NCBI GenBank assembly: GCA_934047225.1
Contig: OW203989.1
Coordinates: forward strand, 11,569,977-11,633,976
DNA from: Ypsolopha sequella
Taxonomy: Eukaryota > Arthropoda > Insecta > Lepidoptera > Ypsolophidae
DNA: 64,000 nucleotides
Direction of reading: 5' to 3'
Below, in pieces: positions 48,001 to 58,504 of this stretch. The notes below the pieces were generated by a model. The model was not told the origin of the DNA. It saw only the letters and a program-made list of their open reading frames with translations, and did no database searches. Numbering within the stretch: the stretch's first letter is position 1; each line of letters begins with the position of its first letter. Position numbers and translations under genes: made by a program.

Positions 48001-51000
48001 TAGGTGTGTACCCACTATGCTATATATTATTGTAGATGGTATATAATTAAAGTTATCATTTCGAAATAAAAATAAAATACCGGTCAAGTGCAAGTCAGAC
48101 TTGCGTATCTAGGGTTCCGTAATGCGACGGTTTTGGGAATGTTGTCATTTTGTTTTCGTGAATTTCTCAACCCCTTTATTTTTCCTGTAATCTTTACTTA
48201 AGGTACATATTATAGCCGATTCTGAAGGCTTTAATTTTAGTTTTAGTGCTGTCAAAACTAAATTTTCTTCATCGCAAAAAAATCCTTAAGTGTCAGACTT
48301 AGAAGCTTAATTACTATGGAAAAATTTAAGTTTTGACAGCACTAAAACTAAAGTTAAAGCCTTTAGAATCGGCTTTAATATCATGATATTTTTCATATTA
48401 TCAATTTAATTAATAAAAAAAATTTCGGTCCACCAGTTTTGGAGATAAGGGACACACACACACACACACATCTTTTTGTGGTTTTTCGAGGTTTTCTCGA
48501 AATAGATTGAATTAAATATAGCCAATCTATATATGTTTACAATCAACTATTTAATACCTACAATTTGATACCCATATTGTATTTTTATACAAATATTTTT
48601 TGCTTTTTGTTGTTTTTCTTATTTGTGTTAATATTTTTTTAATCGCTATAGTTTTCCTGTAATTGGCCAGTTATGACCTATAATCGTCATTTTTTTTCGT
48701 ATTTTTCGTTTTACCGGTTTCGGAGATAAAGGGGGAGGGGGGGGAACTACCATTTTTTGTGGGTTTTCAAAGATTTCTTGAAATCAGTGCCAGTAAATAT
48801 GGTTAAAATATATATATTTTACAAACAACTCGTTAATATCTACAATTCGATACCCATATTGTATTTTTAGGTTAATTATTTTTCTCTCTTTTGTATGGAA
48901 AATATTTTGAACAATTTAAAATTTTTCACTTTTCTTTTACGTTGTGTTATGTGGGCAGATTATTGGTATTTTTGTTCCAAAGTCTTAAGACGGTGCTAAA
49001 GTTATGAGGCCATAAAGGTTCCTTTTGTACCTCTTAGGTACTACGAAACCCTAAAAATCCTAACAAAAAGCCTGACATTTATAATAATAAATTGCACTTT
49101 GATGTGTGCTAAGTGCGGGGACATGGGGATAAAGACTTAGGATAGATTTAATACATTTATTTTTATTTAATTCATTTAATGTGAAAATTAAACATTTGTT
49201 ATTTATTTTTCCATTTAACTAAAAAATCCGGAAGACATGTCTGTACAAATCTGGATGGTAACCCTAAACATACTGTCTGGAATAGTGCCAGGAATAAATA
49301 AATGAACTTGGCAATGATTTTATATCTCTTTAATAAAAAGTTCGATGCCATTTCAGAATAAAAGGTTATCTAGTTTAGTAAAAAGAATAAATTAATTAAT
49401 TTGTTTTCAGGATTTCAACATTGAGTCAAAACCATTTGCCTGTACCTCAGCTTAAAAGAAGTTTCAGTGACAATATCATTAAAATGTCAACTCCCAGTGC
49501 TGAAACCAGTCAGTCAGATGAAAAACCAAAGCACACCAACTCTTTGGTCAATGAGAAATCACCTTATCTTCTACAGCACGCCCACAACCCAGTAGATTGG
49601 TATCCCTGGTGCCAAGAAGCTATTGACAAAGCAAAGAAAGAAAACAAACTTATCTTTCTCTCTGTTGGATACTCAACCTGCCATTGGTGCCATGTCATGG
49701 AGAAGGAATCATTTGAAAATGAAGATATAGCTAAAGTTATGAATGAACATTATATCAATATCAAGGTAGACCGTGAAGAACGTCCCGACGTAGACCGTGT
49801 GTACATGTTGTTTGTGATGGCTACAACAGGTGGCGGTGGTTGGCCCATGTCTGTCTTCCTGACCCCAGACTTACGACCCGTTACTGGGGGTACATATTTC
49901 CCACCGGAAGATCGCTGGGGCAGACCAGGATTCAAAACAGTTCTCTTATCATTGGCTAAGAAATGGCAGAACAATCGGGGTCAATTCATGGAGGTTGGAG
50001 AAAACATTATGGAGGCTCTACAGAAAATTTCAATTGGTGACACTACAACAAGTTCTGATGTGCCAGGTGAAGCAGTTTGGAACAAATGTTTCAAACGCTT
50101 CATGGAAAATTTTGAACCTGGATTCGGAGGATTTGGACTAGCCCCCAAATTTCCACAGGTTTCCATATTTAGCTTCCTCTTTCACTACTATGCTCGTGAT
50201 AAGACCAGTCCCCAGGCTAAAAAATGTCTAGAAATGTGTCTACACAGTTTGACAAAAATTGCTAAAGGTGGAATACATGATCATATTTCCAGTGGTTTTG
50301 CAAGATATTCGGTGGACAACAAATGGCACGTGCCACATTTTGAAAAGATGCTTTATGATCAAGCTCAGTTAACAGTAGCATACACTGATGCATATCTTGC
50401 AACTAAGGATGAGTTTTATGCTGATGTTGCAAGAGATATAATAAAGTATGTGAACAGAGATCTGAAACATGAATCTGGTGGTTTCTACAGTGCAGAAGAT
50501 GCTGACTCTTACCCATTATATGGAGCTCCTCACAAGAAGGAAGGAGCATTCTGTGTTTGGGAATATGAGGAGATCAAATCTCTCCTTGATGGTAAAACAA
50601 TCAAGTCTGTACCATACTTGGAAGTATTCTGTGATTATTTCAGTGTAGAAGAAGATGGAAACATCACTAAAGCCAGTGACCCCCATGGAGAGTTGACAAA
50701 CAAGAATGTGCTGATTATATTCGGAAGCAAGGAGGAAACAGCTAAGAAGTTTGAATTATCCTTAGAAGAGTTCAATAAAGTCATATCTGAGTGTGTTGAC
50801 GTTTTATATGAAGAGCGGCAAAAAAGACCACGTCCACACCTTGATTCGAAAATGCTGTGCTCTTGGAATGGACTTATGATTGCAGGGTTGGCTCAGGCAG
50901 GGCAAGGTTTGGAAGAGAAGGATATCGTAGATGACGCTATCAAAGCAGCTAACTTTGTCAAGAAGTATTTGTATGATGAATCTACAAAGACTTTGCTTCA

Positions 51001-54000
51001 TGCTTGCTACAGGGATGAAGATGGTTCAATTACCCAGATGTAAGTGTCTTTTTTTTTTGCTTGTGTGCTAATTCTGACCAGGATTTCAGGAAGTACCCTA
51101 GAGGTTTTGATGATCACGAGTGAGCCAGTGAGTGAGTGACGAAATTGACGTATTTTAAGTATTAATTGAACGAATGAGCAAAGCGAACGAAGTTCACTGA
51201 GTCTACTTGAAATGTATGAATGTTTGTCCGACGATAACTCGAGTATCGTTTAAATTTGGTAAATATCGGTTAAGATCGAATCGCAAGTTCGCAGTTCGGG
51301 GCGAACTACAAGTAAAATCAAAAGTATAAAAACTTAGCGCGTTTCATTAGTCTGCTAACTACACCTTATCCGGAGAATTTGGGCTCTCTACTACCAGTAA
51401 TTCGCCCCGAACTGTGAACTTGCTGACTCCCAACCCCATATCCCGGTAACCCCTTAACCGATTTGGCGCATGTTCAAACTTAAAAATTCTTTTTGACTCA
51501 TTTACTCGCCTATCAAATTTCATGACGTTCCGATCATTGATCTCGCGTTATCGTCGGACAAAAATTCATACATACATACACACACATACATATAAACGCC
51601 GGATTGTTCAAGTAGACTCAGACAACTTCGCTCGCTCGTTCAATTATCCAGACCGAAGCTATATGAAACGCTTCGAGAAAAGGTACGTAGTGCCCTGCTT
51701 CCTTTGGCTCATTTCGGCGGAGGCACTACCGTGCCCCCAGATATGCCATAGTATACCGAGACCCGGAGTAAAATGTTCGACAGCTAACGTTAATACTTAG
51801 TTGGGATTGCCGGCACTATGTGATACATCTGGCTCTGTAAAAGGGGCCTTTCGTCGAAGAGAATGATAATTTACCAAAATACTTGAAAAAATTTACTTTT
51901 TTACGCAGATCGCGTCACAGAACAAAACCCATCTCTTAAGGGGCTATATCGTGAAAATTGACACTTTTTGAAGTTAATTATCTGCTCTTTTAATGAAGTT
52001 CCAAGTAAAATAAATTAGTATAACAATTTTGGGACCTTTTACTAGATTTTGGTCTATCAGAAACGCGATAGGAGGAATTTCATTCGATAGAAATAATTAT
52101 TGAAATCAGGTCTAAATTTAAACTTTTTTTGATATTCTGACAAATTAGGATAGCATACAGACTTGAAAAATATTTATTTAGATGGGTTTTAACTACACCT
52201 AAATTACTGGTTATGGAATTTTTTGTAGCTATTTTAGTTAATTTTGCATTAATTTAAAACCGACTTTTTGACAATTTTCCCCGATCCCGTCCCTTTCGCA
52301 CTGCGGGTCTTTCTGCCTGGAGCAACGGGGACCTTTGCTAGCACGGTATATCACCTTAATTCGTATTAAGCGACAATTCTTTTGCTGACGTTAATGTTTC
52401 TTAACTTCCAGCGAGCATCCAATCAAAGGATTTCTGGACGATTATGCGTTCTTGATCAAGGGTCTCCTGGACCTGTACGAGGCGTCGCTGGACCTCGGCT
52501 GGCTGAGCTGGGCGCGCGAGTTGCAATGTAAACAGGACGAGTTGTTCTGGGACGCAGAGAATGCGGGGTACTACACCTGTGCCGCCGGAGACGACACTGT
52601 TGTACTCCGACTGAAAGCAGGTAACATTGTTTGTGGTACCTCGAATATAATGCCTATTTCGAAGTTCCGAGAGTGCGCAATGCGACGACATCAGCTGTGA
52701 CCGTATTTGCTTTAGTCAAAGGCTGTGACTAAGATCACGCCCGCCTTTTGTATTGGCCCGAACTGTAGGTTCTTTCCAGAAACTGCTTCGATACTAGCAT
52801 TATTCAAGGCCATACAAAGCTTTTAGAATAAGAATAGGATCAACTCTGCGCCATTATGCTGTCGCTCTCTACGTGCCATCGCTAGGCAGAACGAGAGAGA
52901 GAGATATGGCTAGCGAGTGAAGTTAGCCGAAAGCCCGTCCTATTCTTATTCGTAACGCATAAGTAGTGTTTAATTTCTTTCACTATTTCCAGAGCAAGAC
53001 GGCGCGGAACCGTCGGGCAACAGCGTGTCGTGTCACAACCTGCTCCGACTCGCCGCGTACGCAGACAAGAGCGCAGCAGCCGCGGGAGGGGACTCCGCGC
53101 GGGACATGGCTAAGAGAATACTGACACTGTTCGCGACCAGGCTCACAGACTCGCCCACCTCGCTGCCTATGATGATGTCGGCGCTTATGTTCTACACTGA
53201 CTCGCCGACACAGGTGGGTTTAGCGTTGCCATCCGTCCGGATAAAGCCGGAGGCTTTTTGAGCTCTTGTCCGGCCAAATTTGACTGCGTCCGGCCCGTCC
53301 GGCTTTTGTTAGGCTTTTTATATCTATCGTTCTGTCACTTCAGTCAGAAACGAGCGAGCGAGACGAGACACGCTGTTTCGCCAAGACACGCAAGTTAGTT
53401 CACACAATCGTCGAATCTACGAATAATAATTCTCTAGAAAAGTAACTCTCCTACAACTACCGCTTCGATTTTGGTTCCATTTACGCAAACAAACTTACTG
53501 CAATTACAACGAAACATTGGCGATTGGTCGCCTTAAGGTTACGTCATCGCCGGCACTGTCAACATGGCGGCGAGATAGCAGCGACCATAACATAACACTT
53601 TCCAGAGTCGTCAAATATAGTTTTCAAAATGTTTATTTACTAATGAAAGGTGATTCCACTATCTTTCATATCCATATGGCTTTTACACCACTTCACGACA
53701 CACGAAAGCATAGTAAACTTTAAACTTTCGTTTCGCGATTTTCACCCATTATGAGTATAAGATTCTGGTCTTAATCGCGTAAACATACAACATACCTTAA
53801 CGGTTATGTGCTTGGCGTTTCGACGCCTCTGTAGGCTGTTGTGGTCACAAGCGAGCTTAGTATGCTGTTCGGGCTGCCGCGATACTGTAGTGCACCAAAT
53901 ATTTTTGCAGAGGCTCGACAATTGATGATTTTTACTGCATAATAAGAAAAAGGGTAGCCTCCCTGGTAGCTCACGTTCGCGGCACCGAGCGCCAACGGTT

Positions 54001-57000
54001 CAGGGAATAGTTGGATAGGCCATCTTCAGACACTGGATGGCTATCCAGCTTGCTTTACATCGATAAATAAATAAATTATTATTTTCATATTTTGTTACTA
54101 ACTTTCAATAAATAAGGTAAATAAAATACTACCCACTATGTATTCTAATGATCTGAAATAAAGTATTATTCTATCATGCTGGGATGTAATAATCGTCGGG
54201 GTAACTTGGGTGTACGAGAGGGACTGTGTCTTGCATTGTCTATACTTACTCGGAAACACCTCTGACACCTTCTCGGGGATTCAAATCGTGACAACCTAAA
54301 TATAATCTTGTAACTATAATGTAGCCGATTCTGAAGGCTTTAATTTTAGTTTTAGTGCTGTCAAAACTAAATTTTCATCGTTGCGAAATAGTTCATAAGT
54401 GTGAAGAACAGAAGCTAAATTACTTTGGAAAAATTTAAGTCTAGACAGTACTAAAACTAAAGTTAAAGCCTTCAGAATCGGCTTTATTATAATAATAAAA
54501 TTGTTTATTGACTCATAACTTAGCCTTGTTACTTTCAACAGAATCGACAACCTTACGGATGCCGATTTGTTTAGTTGTTCTTTGACGGAGTTCGCAAAAA
54601 CTGCTTTAAATATAATTTGTTACCAATCGCATTAGGTTAGCCTGTAAAGATTGTGTAGTATAGTTATTCTTCGTAAAGAGGATAGTGATCTCTGCTCTCC
54701 GTGGTAGTTGAAACTGTTCTACGGCAGAGTAGCGCCCGTTGCCCTCCACTGTTCATAAATTACCCATTATAAACTAAGTTTTCAATTCTGGGGTAAAATG
54801 TACAAAGATTGGTATTAAATATCTAATTAATGTAAGTATTTACTTGGTGAACATCGAACGCCGTACCGTCCGATTTCGTCAGTGTTTTTGCATAGATTTG
54901 ACGACATGCATCTCACTCCCACATACCGGGATTCTCTATTTCTATCACTGCGTGGTGTGGTGTTGGCTTAGCTAATCAGAGCGCGTGAAAGCGCATTGTA
55001 ACTTAGCGGAATTTATTTCGAACAAACCAAGTGTCATTGCACATCTTTAGGGCTAGTTTCTCTATGCTTGGTGCCAACCTCCCAGGTGCTGATAGCGGGC
55101 GGCTGCACGGACCCCCGCACGCTAGAGCTGGTGCGCGTGGTGCGCTCGCGCCTGCTGCCGGGGCGCGTGCTGGCGGTTGCAGACCCCGCAGCGGAGACGC
55201 CCGCCGGTATGTCCGACATAAGTAAGGACACATTTCATTTCATCAATTCAAAATTTTAAATTGTCGACGAAAGTTCTATTAACTGTGCACACGTTAATAA
55301 AGGCCCTCATGAATCAGACTCGGCCCCGTCCTCACGACCGCGAGTAATGTTTATTAGTACATTTTAGTGTTAGATATTGTTTTGGAAAATTATGTTAAGC
55401 TATAAATAACATGTACCTAAACTATATTCTTTCTGTGTTTTTGAGAAAAATAAACTATGCTTAACTATTCTATTCTATTTAAACATACTTTAAAATAATG
55501 GAAATAACAATAAAAAAAGTGCAAGGCACTACAAAAAAATAATATAACTATAAATAAATATTACGCCCTTCAAAAATAATACTTTCCACTACGTTTCGCG
55601 ACTAGACATACCTAACCTTCTAACTAACCTAACATACCGGCTCTCTTCTACGCTAGTTTTTTACCTCTAAAAAAAGGTAGAAACCATTATTTTTAAAGTT
55701 CATTTATACTGAAAGTATTATTTTAAAGCTAAGCCTCTTAAAATGGGATCCATTATTTTTTTAGTTCATTCACACACTACACAGGGTGCTTGGAAATACG
55801 ACCTATTCCTTGAAAGGAGTTGTACTAGAGATCATTTCCAACAAATTGAGCCCTATTAACTAGGGGTCAGAAATAAATGGTCTCCGAGTTACCGAGTATT
55901 ATAACTGGTAACCAGAAACAAATAATTTAAAAATAACTACTCCTCTCTCGGCACTTATTTGTTATTTTTCTGATTAATGATAAATAAGTGATCATTTATA
56001 AAAAAATACACATACTGTGAATTCCCATAATCTCGGAAATAAAGTGGAAATTCCGTATTTGTAGTATCAATTATCAGATGTGAAATTGGGGTAAAGTCAG
56101 TCAAGTTTACATTTTTCGAACAAAACGTTACAATCCAGACCGTTACGACACTGTGTGTTTGTGTATTTACAAGCGTGCGCGTCAGAAGCGAAAGAAACAT
56201 CGTTCCAACCGGGTGTCCCATGACATCTCTCGTTCTTTTTGAAATTACATGAAATATATTATGAAAAAAAAAAATTAAATGAAATATATCTATTTATGTA
56301 ATGTAGGTGTATTAGATACACTTATGACAGGTCGGTTTTAAGAGCGGTTTCGCAGCCGGATTGTAAAAAACCCGCATTTTTCTAATAAATCAAAACAGAA
56401 TACTTAAATTCAAAATTCAATCAATAGTTATTCAACAAAACTTTGTTACCTATGTATTGTGTATGTTGCCATCGTATAGATTCCATTGGTGTCCGTAAAT
56501 TAGAATTTCAAAAATTCCTAATTTAAAAAATTTGTAATTCTAATTTACAAAAACCAATGGAAACTTTGCGATGGCAGCATACACAATACTTAGGTAATAA
56601 GGTTTTGTTGAATAACTATTGAGTTAATTTTGAATTTAAGTGTTCTGTTTCGATTAATTAGAAAAAGTCGGGTTTTTCAGAATCCGGCTGCGAAACCGCT
56701 CTTAATATAATATAATTAAATAATCTATGTCCATAGGTAGGAGTTTTATGAAATAAATAATTATATGGGGAAATACACAGGGAAATAATAAAGGTTGGGT
56801 TTACTTAAATTTAATTAAAAATACACTTGAATAAAATAAAAAATATAGGAATAAGGAATAAATAATATTATAAGTAATATTCAATACATATAATAAATAT
56901 ATGCTAAGAGGAAGGACAAGAAACTTAACAAGATCATGTCCTTTTTTTTCACAATATTAATTACACCAACTAAATGTAAAAAGTAAGCCTATACTTTAAT

Positions 57001-58504
57001 TGAATAAAGATTTTAAAAATACAAGACGGGAGAAAATTATGTCATGAAGGCAAGAAAATATATAATACCTTTGTCTTCCTGTCATATATAGTTCCTCTGC
57101 TTTTACAGTCATTTCATCTATTAACTAATTAACGTTAGTTCTATAGGAATCATAACATAAGTTAGGAAATTATACTAACTTCTATTATGACAAAGATCAC
57201 TATCATAACCCTATGCTTTAGTATCGTCTAAGTAGACGATAAGACGGAAGAAATTTCTTTAAGGAATAAGTCCGCCTTTGCCTTTTGTTATTCTGTATTC
57301 TGTGTTTTATTTTTAATTTTCTGTGCAATTAAGTGTTTATTCATTCATTCAATCATTTATTTTATAATATGCATTATTCAATAGGCCCTGCTTAATAAAC
57401 AGTTCAAACTTATTTTCTGACAAAGTAAGGACCTCCTTTGGAAGTTTGTTGCGAAATCTTATACGGATATACGGATCCTACGGAAGAGGTACCCAGCTTG
57501 CCAAGAATCTGATTTTTGGAAAAGCCAGTTTCTTCAAAAGGCTTAACATTTTTTCTGACATATGAACTTGGTAAATAAATTCACAAGGGACCGTTAATAT
57601 ATTAATTTTCTTTAATTTTTTTCTTAATGAATCCCGGTGCTCCGTATTAAAAATAGCCCGAATTGCTCTCTTCTGCAAAACAAAGACTGCGTCTGTATCC
57701 GCGGCTCTACCACATAACAGCATGCCGTATGACATAATGCTGTGAAAGTAACTAAAATAGACTAATCTAGCAGTATCTACATCAGTAATTTGCCTTATGC
57801 ATCTAACAGCGTATGCGGCCGAACGAAGTCTACCACGTAGGGCTTCTATGTGGGGACCCCACTGAAGACGAGAGTCTATCGTAATGCCTAAAAAGTTAGT
57901 TTCGTTAACCAACTCCAGCTTGGACCCCTGCAAAAGCAAATTAATATCCACTTGAATTACATTTGATAACGTAAATTTTATACATTTTGTCTTTTTTGCG
58001 TTTAAAACTATTATTTGCATTGAACCAATCAAGAACCAGTGATAAAGCTGTATTCGCGTCGTCAAGTATATCTTAATTTCTATTCACTTTAAAAATAAGT
58101 GACGTTTCGTCTGCGAATAGATAAGTAAGTAAGATAGATAAGTCTAAATAAGATAGGTCATTCATGTAAATTAAAAACAACAAGAGCCCCAATATGGAAC
58201 CCTGCGGGTCACCCATTTTAACTAATGCTCCACATGATTTTACCCTAACCTTTTAGGTAGACACCTTTTAAATTTTTTTTGTCGGCGTCATGTGATGTAG
58301 CAGCTACATAACTTTAATTCAGCTCAAGCCTGTTCCGGCAAGTTTTTCAAGTAGTAATGTAATTTTTCAGTGCTGAGTCGCAACTTGTCAGGGGGTGATC
58401 AACCAACGGCGTACGTGTGTCGCCGGTACGCCTGCTCGCTGCCGGTCACCGACGTCAAGCAACTAGAGGAATTGCTTGATGAGCAACCAAGCAATACTAA
58501 ATAA
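41906..58504 (+). CDS. SPATA20: SPATA20/YyaL-type thioredoxin-fold protein, complete six-exon gene
   Basis: Coding exons are 41906-42048, 49411-51039, 52412-52620, 52993-53213, 55086-55206 and 58371-58504: 2457 nt, 818 residues plus stop, with all phases compatible. The length matches animal SPATA20, at roughly 790-800 residues. Residues 1-48 carry Arg, Leu and Ser but no acids early on ([16 protein letters not shown]), suggesting mitochondrial targeting. After a variable stretch comes the family start ([24 protein letters not shown]), then the thioredoxin-like domain with CHWC at 138-141. The rest is the alpha-helical barrel of the family, including the blocks [32 protein letters not shown] and [20 protein letters not shown]. 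The protein is thought to act in redox or protein quality control in mitochondria and sperm; the biochemical reaction is not settled. Introns 1, 4 and 5 are swollen by mobile elements. No broken codons were found. Confidence 0.93.
42670..42925 (+). repeat. Interspersed repeat, family C copy 2 (SPATA20 intron 1)
   Basis: Contains TTTATGCATCAAAACCG, AACGGCTCTGGATATAG and GTCCTTTTGAGCC, matching 18990-19330. The tail at 42940 (TGCATTGAAAAATGTAGTA) matches a piece at 20708, suggesting the parent element is longer. Confidence 0.7.
42926..45362. other. SPATA20 intron 1, middle part
   Basis: Outside the gypsy relic it holds AT-rich sequence. A GC-rich stretch at 44890-45130 has open frames without recognisable motifs. 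No additional SPATA20 exon is needed, because exons 1 and 2 join in phase. Confidence 0.4.
43116..44393 (+). mobile_element. Ty3/gypsy-type LTR retrotransposon relic (RNase H and integrase fragments)
   Basis: Several decayed pol fragments lie in order in SPATA20 intron 1. At 43116-43290 the frame reads [11 protein letters not shown] and then [18 protein letters not shown] and GGLGAVL, the RT/RNase H junction of gypsy elements. At 44117-44248 the frame reads [20 protein letters not shown] and ARERFW, the integrase zinc-binding region. At 44335-44393 [18 protein letters not shown] is the start of the integrase core with its first Asp. The pieces are in different frames with stops, and no LTR pair was recognised. 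GC-rich sequence at 44020-44100 and 44890-45100 may be further decayed parts. Confidence 0.72.
45363..46553 (+). pseudogene. piggyBac-like (PGBD-type) transposase gene, interrupted and truncated
   Basis: This lies in SPATA20 intron 1. Exon 1 (45363-45376) encodes MSFSK up to GTAAGT. Exon 2 starts at 45593 after ttctgttttag with [23 protein letters not shown] at 45963 interrupts the frame, which then resumes without shift: [84 protein letters not shown]. These are the N-terminal half and DDE region of piggyBac transposases, with [10 protein letters not shown] carrying an expected catalytic Asp. It stops after GYVIWYD; the last part of the catalytic domain and the Cys-rich tail are missing. A TTAACCC at 45167 could be one end of the element; no matching right end was recognised. 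Internal stop plus truncation mean it is not active as it stands. Confidence 0.85.
47383..47632. mobile_element. MITE family B copy in SPATA20 intron 1
   Basis: It holds both arms: AAGAACGGTTTCGCAGCTCG at the left and AGTGTTCTGTTTCGATTAAT near the right, with the last part of the right arm diverged. Confidence 0.75.
48212..48378. mobile_element. Palindromic MITE family F copy 1 (SPATA20 intron 1)
   Basis: The left arm GCCGATTCTGAAGGCTTTAA, then TTAGTGCTGTCAAAACTAAA, is complemented at the right by TTTTGACAGCACTAAAACTA and CCTTTAGAATCGGCTTTAA. It is nested in a 'gggttccgta' repeat. Confidence 0.88.
49411..51039 (+). CDS. SPATA20: SPATA20 exon 2: thioredoxin-like domain and most of the helical domain
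   Basis: Acceptor ttgttttcag, donor GTAAGT at 51040. This 1629-nt exon encodes residues 48-591. It includes the [18 protein letters not shown] signature, the CHWC redox-type motif, the conserved Asp/Glu/Arg block [28 protein letters not shown] and GGTYFPP. Further on are [29 protein letters not shown] and SWNGLMIAG. The open frame runs on a few codons into the intron and should be cut at the donor. Confidence 0.96.
51164..51648. mobile_element. MITE-like element with inverted ends (SPATA20 intron 2)
   Basis: The left end ATTGAACGAATGAGCAAAGC, then GAGTCTACTTGAA, is complemented by TTCAAGTAGACTCAGACAAC and CGCTCGCTCGTTCAAT at the right. The inside has a CATACATACACACACATACA simple run and GTTCGGGGCGAAC-like inverted pieces. 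Confidence 0.75.
51946..52358 (-). repeat. Interspersed repeat, family D copy 2 (SPATA20 intron 2)
   Basis: Reverse complement of family D copy 1, from TTAAGGGGCTATATCGTG to TAGCACGGTATATCACC. It ends about 50 bp before exon 3. Confidence 0.85.
52412..52620 (+). CDS. SPATA20: SPATA20 exon 3
   Basis: The acceptor ttaacttccag leads into [45 protein letters not shown] and ends in LRLKA before GTAACA. It is phase 2 in and phase 1 out. The GC content is higher than in exon 2. Family blocks GFLDDYAF and LDLYEAS are intact. Confidence 0.93.
52993..53213 (+). CDS. SPATA20: SPATA20 exon 4
   Basis: The acceptor ctatttccag precedes [13 protein letters not shown] and [10 protein letters not shown]. The exon ends [12 protein letters not shown] before GTGGGT at phase 0. 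[14 protein letters not shown] corresponds to the family block [23 protein letters not shown] matches the ALPEMVRAL position in vertebrate proteins. Confidence 0.93.
53214..55085. other. SPATA20 intron 4
   Basis: Contains MITE F and a segment around 53930-54030 ending in CAGGGAATAGTTGG, probably repeat. GGCCGGAC runs at 53245-53310 are locally repeated. No alternative exon is needed, because exons 4 and 5 join at phase 0. Confidence 0.5.
54321..54487. mobile_element. Palindromic MITE family F copy 2 (SPATA20 intron 4)
   Basis: Same ends and same length as copy 1, with few differences (GTCTAGACAGTACTAAAAC in the right arm). Flanks differ from copy 1, so it is an independent insertion. Confidence 0.88.
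55086..55206 (+). CDS. SPATA20: SPATA20 exon 5
   Basis: The acceptor caacctcccag leads to [19 protein letters not shown]. The exon ends [13 protein letters not shown] plus one base before GTATGT. The VLIAGG and VLAVAD strands match the C-terminal domain of the family. The exon is strongly GC-rich, which produces long open frames on all strands here; only this frame fits. Confidence 0.9.
55207..56337. other. SPATA20 intron 5, left part
   Basis: AT-rich. A TATTACGCCCTTCAA...AATACTTTC block at 55560 is also found at 22873, and a GTTCCAACCGGGT...ATGACA block at 56202 also at 3112, so both are repeat fragments. No gene. Confidence 0.45.
56338..56706. mobile_element. MITE family B, full-length palindrome in SPATA20 intron 5
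   Basis: About 170-bp inverted arms run from TTAAGAGCGGTTTCGCAGCC to GGCTGCGAAACCGCTCTTAA. The centre (about 56510-56540) is A/T-rich. The outer ends are the best preserved of the four copies in the window. Confidence 0.85.
56740..56910. repeat. Interspersed repeat shared with 13300-13570 (inverted)
   Basis: GGGGAAATACACAGGGAAAT, GGTTGGGTTTACTTAAATT and AGGAATAAGGAATA blocks match the complement of the 13.4-kb copy. Confidence 0.7.
57347..58211 (-). mobile_element. Non-LTR (jockey/CR1-like) reverse transcriptase 3' fragment, decayed
   Basis: This is antisense within SPATA20 intron 5. Reading the minus strand from 58211: [20 protein letters not shown], then a FADETSLIF block (normally YADDT), a frame change, then a 195-codon frame (58065-57478). 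That frame has [32 protein letters not shown] and [11 protein letters not shown], the thumb and post-RT region of jockey-superfamily elements. A TAG at 57480 interrupts the frame, which continues as [18 protein letters not shown] to about 57347. It is 5' truncated, typical of incomplete target-primed insertion, and the altered active site plus stops show it is dead. Confidence 0.85.
58371..58504 (+). CDS. SPATA20: SPATA20 exon 6: C-terminus and stop
   Basis: The acceptor taatttttcag completes the Val codon and opens [20 protein letters not shown]. Then come [18 protein letters not shown] and PSNTK, with TAA at 58502. The blocks ATAYVC and CSxPVTD..EL are the terminal family signature. The tail is short of human SPATA20 by several residues between exons 5 and 6, with no sign of a missed exon. 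Confidence 0.92.

Larger units (their letters stand above)
46554..49410. other. SPATA20 intron 1, right part
   Basis: Holds MITE B (47383), a repeat piece with CGACACGTGTTTCGCCTC (47797), 'gtcaagtgcaagtcagact' repeats (48070-48450, 48650-49060) sharing CCACCAGTTTTGGAGATAAG, and a MITE F copy. A short CA run lies at 48450-48470. Confidence 0.55.

Noticed and set aside
55003..55259. Open frames on both strands around SPATA20 exon 5
   Set aside because: They arise from the GC-rich exon; only the frame from 55086 fits the protein and phase.
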